From Devosia indica (GTDB taxonomy: Bacteria > Pseudomonadota > Alphaproteobacteria > Rhizobiales > Devosiaceae), in contig NZ_PYVZ01000025.1 of assembly GCF_003056405.1 (NCBI RefSeq), forward strand, positions 1-32,319: a DNA stretch of 32,319 nucleotides, in the 5' to 3' direction. The notes under the pieces were generated by a model. The model saw only the letters and a program-made list of their open reading frames with translations, did not search any database and was not told where the DNA came from. How positions within the stretch are numbered: position 1 is the first letter of the stretch; the number at the start of each line of letters is the position of its first letter. Of the stretch, positions 30,876 through 32,319 are shown one piece after another. The position numbers and the translations under genes were made by a program.

Positions 30876-31585
30876 CGGATCTCTTTTCATGGCTGGTAGC
30901 CGTCCAGACCGATATCAGGCAGGGCGTTGCCGATCAGGTCGCCGCCTTTGCCGCAGGGGGTGATTGGCTCGCCCTGTTGGGCGCCATGCCGCTCGCAATT
31001 CTCTTCGGCATGGCCCATGCATTGACGCCGGGGCACAACAAGCTGGTCCTGGCCAGTTTCGTGGTGGGGGAACGGCTTGGCCTCCTTAAGGCCCTCGGCA
31101 CCTCCATGCTCTTGAGCGCGACGCATATCGGCAGCGCCGTTGTGGTCGGCCTCGGCGCCAATTGGCTGGTGCAGCGCACCATCACGCAGGCGGGCCGGGC
31201 CCCTTTGCTTGAAACGATCAGCCAGACCATTCTGGTCGGCATCGCCCTGTGGATGATCTTGCGTGCAATCTGGCCTGCCAAAGGACATCCTCACCATGGC
31301 CTCTTTGCTATTGCTGCAGGACTAATTCCCTGTCCGCTGACCTTGTTCACCGTTGTGATGGCCTCTTCGCTGGGAGCGCCCGAGGCTGGCTTGTTCTTTG
31401 CTCTTGCCATGTTGATTGGCGTTGGCAGCGTCCTTGGTGGCGTCGGCCTTGCAGCATTCTTTGGCGCTGAACGCCTTGGTGATTTGCTGCGCCAGTCCGT
31501 ATTGGCCAGCCGGGTCATACTCGGTTTGACCGGCGTAGTTTTGCTCGGAGTGGCATCCGGTCCGCTTCTGAAGGCTCTCCTCTGA
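30872..31585 (+). CDS. NicO/RcnA-family Ni/Co permease
   Basis: The 237-residue protein has about six membrane segments and the family motifs ILFGMAHALTPGHNKLVLASF and AAGLIPCPLTLFTVVMA (runs shortened at the ends). NicO/RcnA proteins export nickel and cobalt. Unlike RcnA there is no long His-rich loop, only GHPHHG before the fourth segment; the MFS tail may replace it. The GTG at 30872 overlaps the MFS stop (GTGA), so I prefer it to the upstream in-frame TTG at 30860. It is the last gene of the Ni/Co operon. Confidence 0.87.
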   Translation: MTDLFSWLVAVQTDIRQGVADQVAAFAAGGDWLALLGAMPLAILFGMAHALTPGHNKLVLASFVVGERLGLLKALGTSMLLSATHIGSAVVVGLGANWLVQRTITQAGRAPLLETISQTILVGIALWMILRAIWPAKGHPHHGLFAIAAGLIPCPLTLFTVVMASSLGAPEAGLFFALAMLIGVGSVLGGVGLAAFFGAERLGDLLRQSVLASRVILGLTGVVLLGVASGPLLKALL

Positions 31586-31864
31586 TCGCCCGACACTAGA
31601 ATTGAATGACCGGTTTCAGAAAACTCATTGAGGGGCCTCAGTGGCCGGAATGGGGCGCGTTGCCGATCGGCAGGTGCCGACCCCCAAGTCCATCATTCGG
31701 GTTGGGCAGCTAAGCGCCCGAACCTGCCATTCGTCCGGCAACGGTTTTCCGGCTCAAGTGGGGCCGACGTTGGCGCGACATCGGTGAGTTCGGCATTAGC
31801 ACCGTCGAACGTCTTTGATGCCACCGAGCCGCTTACGTTGGCCGCCGAGTGTTACAAATGCCTT
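31586..31864. other. Intergenic region with dispersed-repeat sequence
   Basis: No gene is supported. It holds the right copy of the 33-bp repeat; the rest has fragments such as AACGGTTTTCCGGC that look like degenerate repeat DNA. No clear terminator follows the NicO gene. Confidence 0.35.
31652..31684 (+). repeat. 33-bp direct repeat, right copy
   Basis: Matches 9990-10022 at 29 of 33 positions in the same orientation. It lies 66 bases after the last gene of the Ni/Co operon, so it may mark the right edge of the metal block. Confidence 0.5.
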
Positions 31865-32218
31865 TTAGCGGGCCGCTGTCTTCTTGAATGACCGGCGCAT
31901 GATAGCTGAGACAAGCGAATTAAAGGTGACGCTTCGAAGTTCGCTGGTACCAAAGCGATGCCGCTCGTCCACGTCCCAACCGAACCAATGCCTTTCGGAA
32001 ATATAGTGGCGGCGTCCGTTGAAATCGATCAGTCTGCAGGTGTTGCCGAAGGGTTTTTGAACCAAAATTAGGTCCACAACCTCTGTCAGGGCGATGTGTC
32101 CCCTGCTAGTTCCTTTGCGCCAGTGCAGGATATCACCGTTGAGCCAGAACGCCTGTCTGCGCCGAAACAGGCCGGGACGGAATACATGGCCATACTTGCT
32201 GAACTCTTGACTATCCAT
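31865..32218 (-). CDS. Hypothetical protein
   Basis: I do not recognise this 117-residue protein. It is basic, with no signal peptide or membrane segment, and has segments RPGLFRRRQAFWLNGDILHW, TEVVDLILVQKPFGN and LIDFNGRRHYISERHWFGWD. The alternating aromatic and basic pattern suggests a small beta-rich domain, perhaps PH-like. It ends KKTAAR. There is no clear Shine-Dalgarno before the ATG at 32218, so the start is uncertain. It lies just outside the right copy of the 33-bp repeat and may belong to the flanking chromosome. Confidence 0.5.
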   Translation of the reverse strand: MDSQEFSKYGHVFRPGLFRRRQAFWLNGDILHWRKGTSRGHIALTEVVDLILVQKPFGNTCRLIDFNGRRHYISERHWFGWDVDERHRFGTSELRSVTFNSLVSAIMRRSFKKTAAR

Positions 32219-32319
32219 GTGTGTCTGCAGTGGCTCCGATTCTGACTACAGGCCCATTTCGCGGGTTGCCGCATGCTCAGCCGAAATTTTAGGAATCGTA
32301 CAGACACGTTGCAAGGTGA

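Overview
The window looks like chromosome from a high-GC alphaproteobacterium of the Hyphomicrobiales, probably Devosia-like. This is inferred from codon use, the HmrR/CueR copper regulation, the Opp-type sugar ABC operon and the integrase type; no rRNA or other taxonomic marker is present. No rRNA, tRNA, CRISPR array or intact insertion sequence was found.

Left part (1-9.9 kb). A LysR regulator, apparently frameshifted, diverges from a secreted protein made of two tandem ABM-like domains (728-1447). After a terminator and a decayed serine-recombinase tail comes a carbohydrate operon: two identical palindromic operators (1897-1934), a LacI regulator, an Opp/Dpp-type ABC importer (binding protein, two permeases, two ATPases; the last four genes joined by ATGA overlaps), a GH172 (DUF2961) glycosidase, and the first ~50 codons of a GH32 beta-fructosidase. 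Together these suggest uptake and hydrolysis of a fructose-containing oligosaccharide, with the GH32 step broken.

Junction (9.9-12 kb). The GH32 gene stops matching its family near 9906. It is followed by a 122-bp inverted-repeat-bounded segment, an unknown reverse-strand gene, a non-coding stretch and a short tyrosine integrase. A 33-bp sequence at 9990-10022 recurs (29/33) in direct orientation at 31652-31684, so the metal-resistance block between them may be an inserted island.

Copper block (12-25 kb). Genes are a glutaredoxin-MauE fusion, a DUF305 protein, an Fe-S flavoreductase with a small glutaredoxin, a C-terminally short MFS exporter, cueR/hmrR, a two-HMA CopA ATPase, CopZ, a Tat-exported DUF411 protein, a small Cys/His-rich secreted protein, a Met-rich multicopper oxidase, a small membrane protein and a second Cu/Ag-type ATPase with YHS and metal-binding N-terminal domains. 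Seven intergenic sites share a CueR-type promoter/operator (TTGAC, a dyad centred about 14 nt in, long spacer). They connect nearly all these genes into one regulon, including the thiol-redox genes that are less usual members.

Right part (25-31.6 kb). A diheme cytochrome c and a class II cytochrome c, two small His-rich secreted proteins, a HupE/UreJ-like membrane protein and its membrane-anchored partner are followed by a Ni/Co-type module. That module is a CsoR/RcnR-family sensor with the InrS-like ligand set His4-Cys36-His61-Cys65 and a perfect 11-bp-arm operator, an MFS exporter with a His-rich tail (NrsD/NreB-like), and a NicO/RcnA-type permease. The window ends with a short unrecognised reverse-strand gene.
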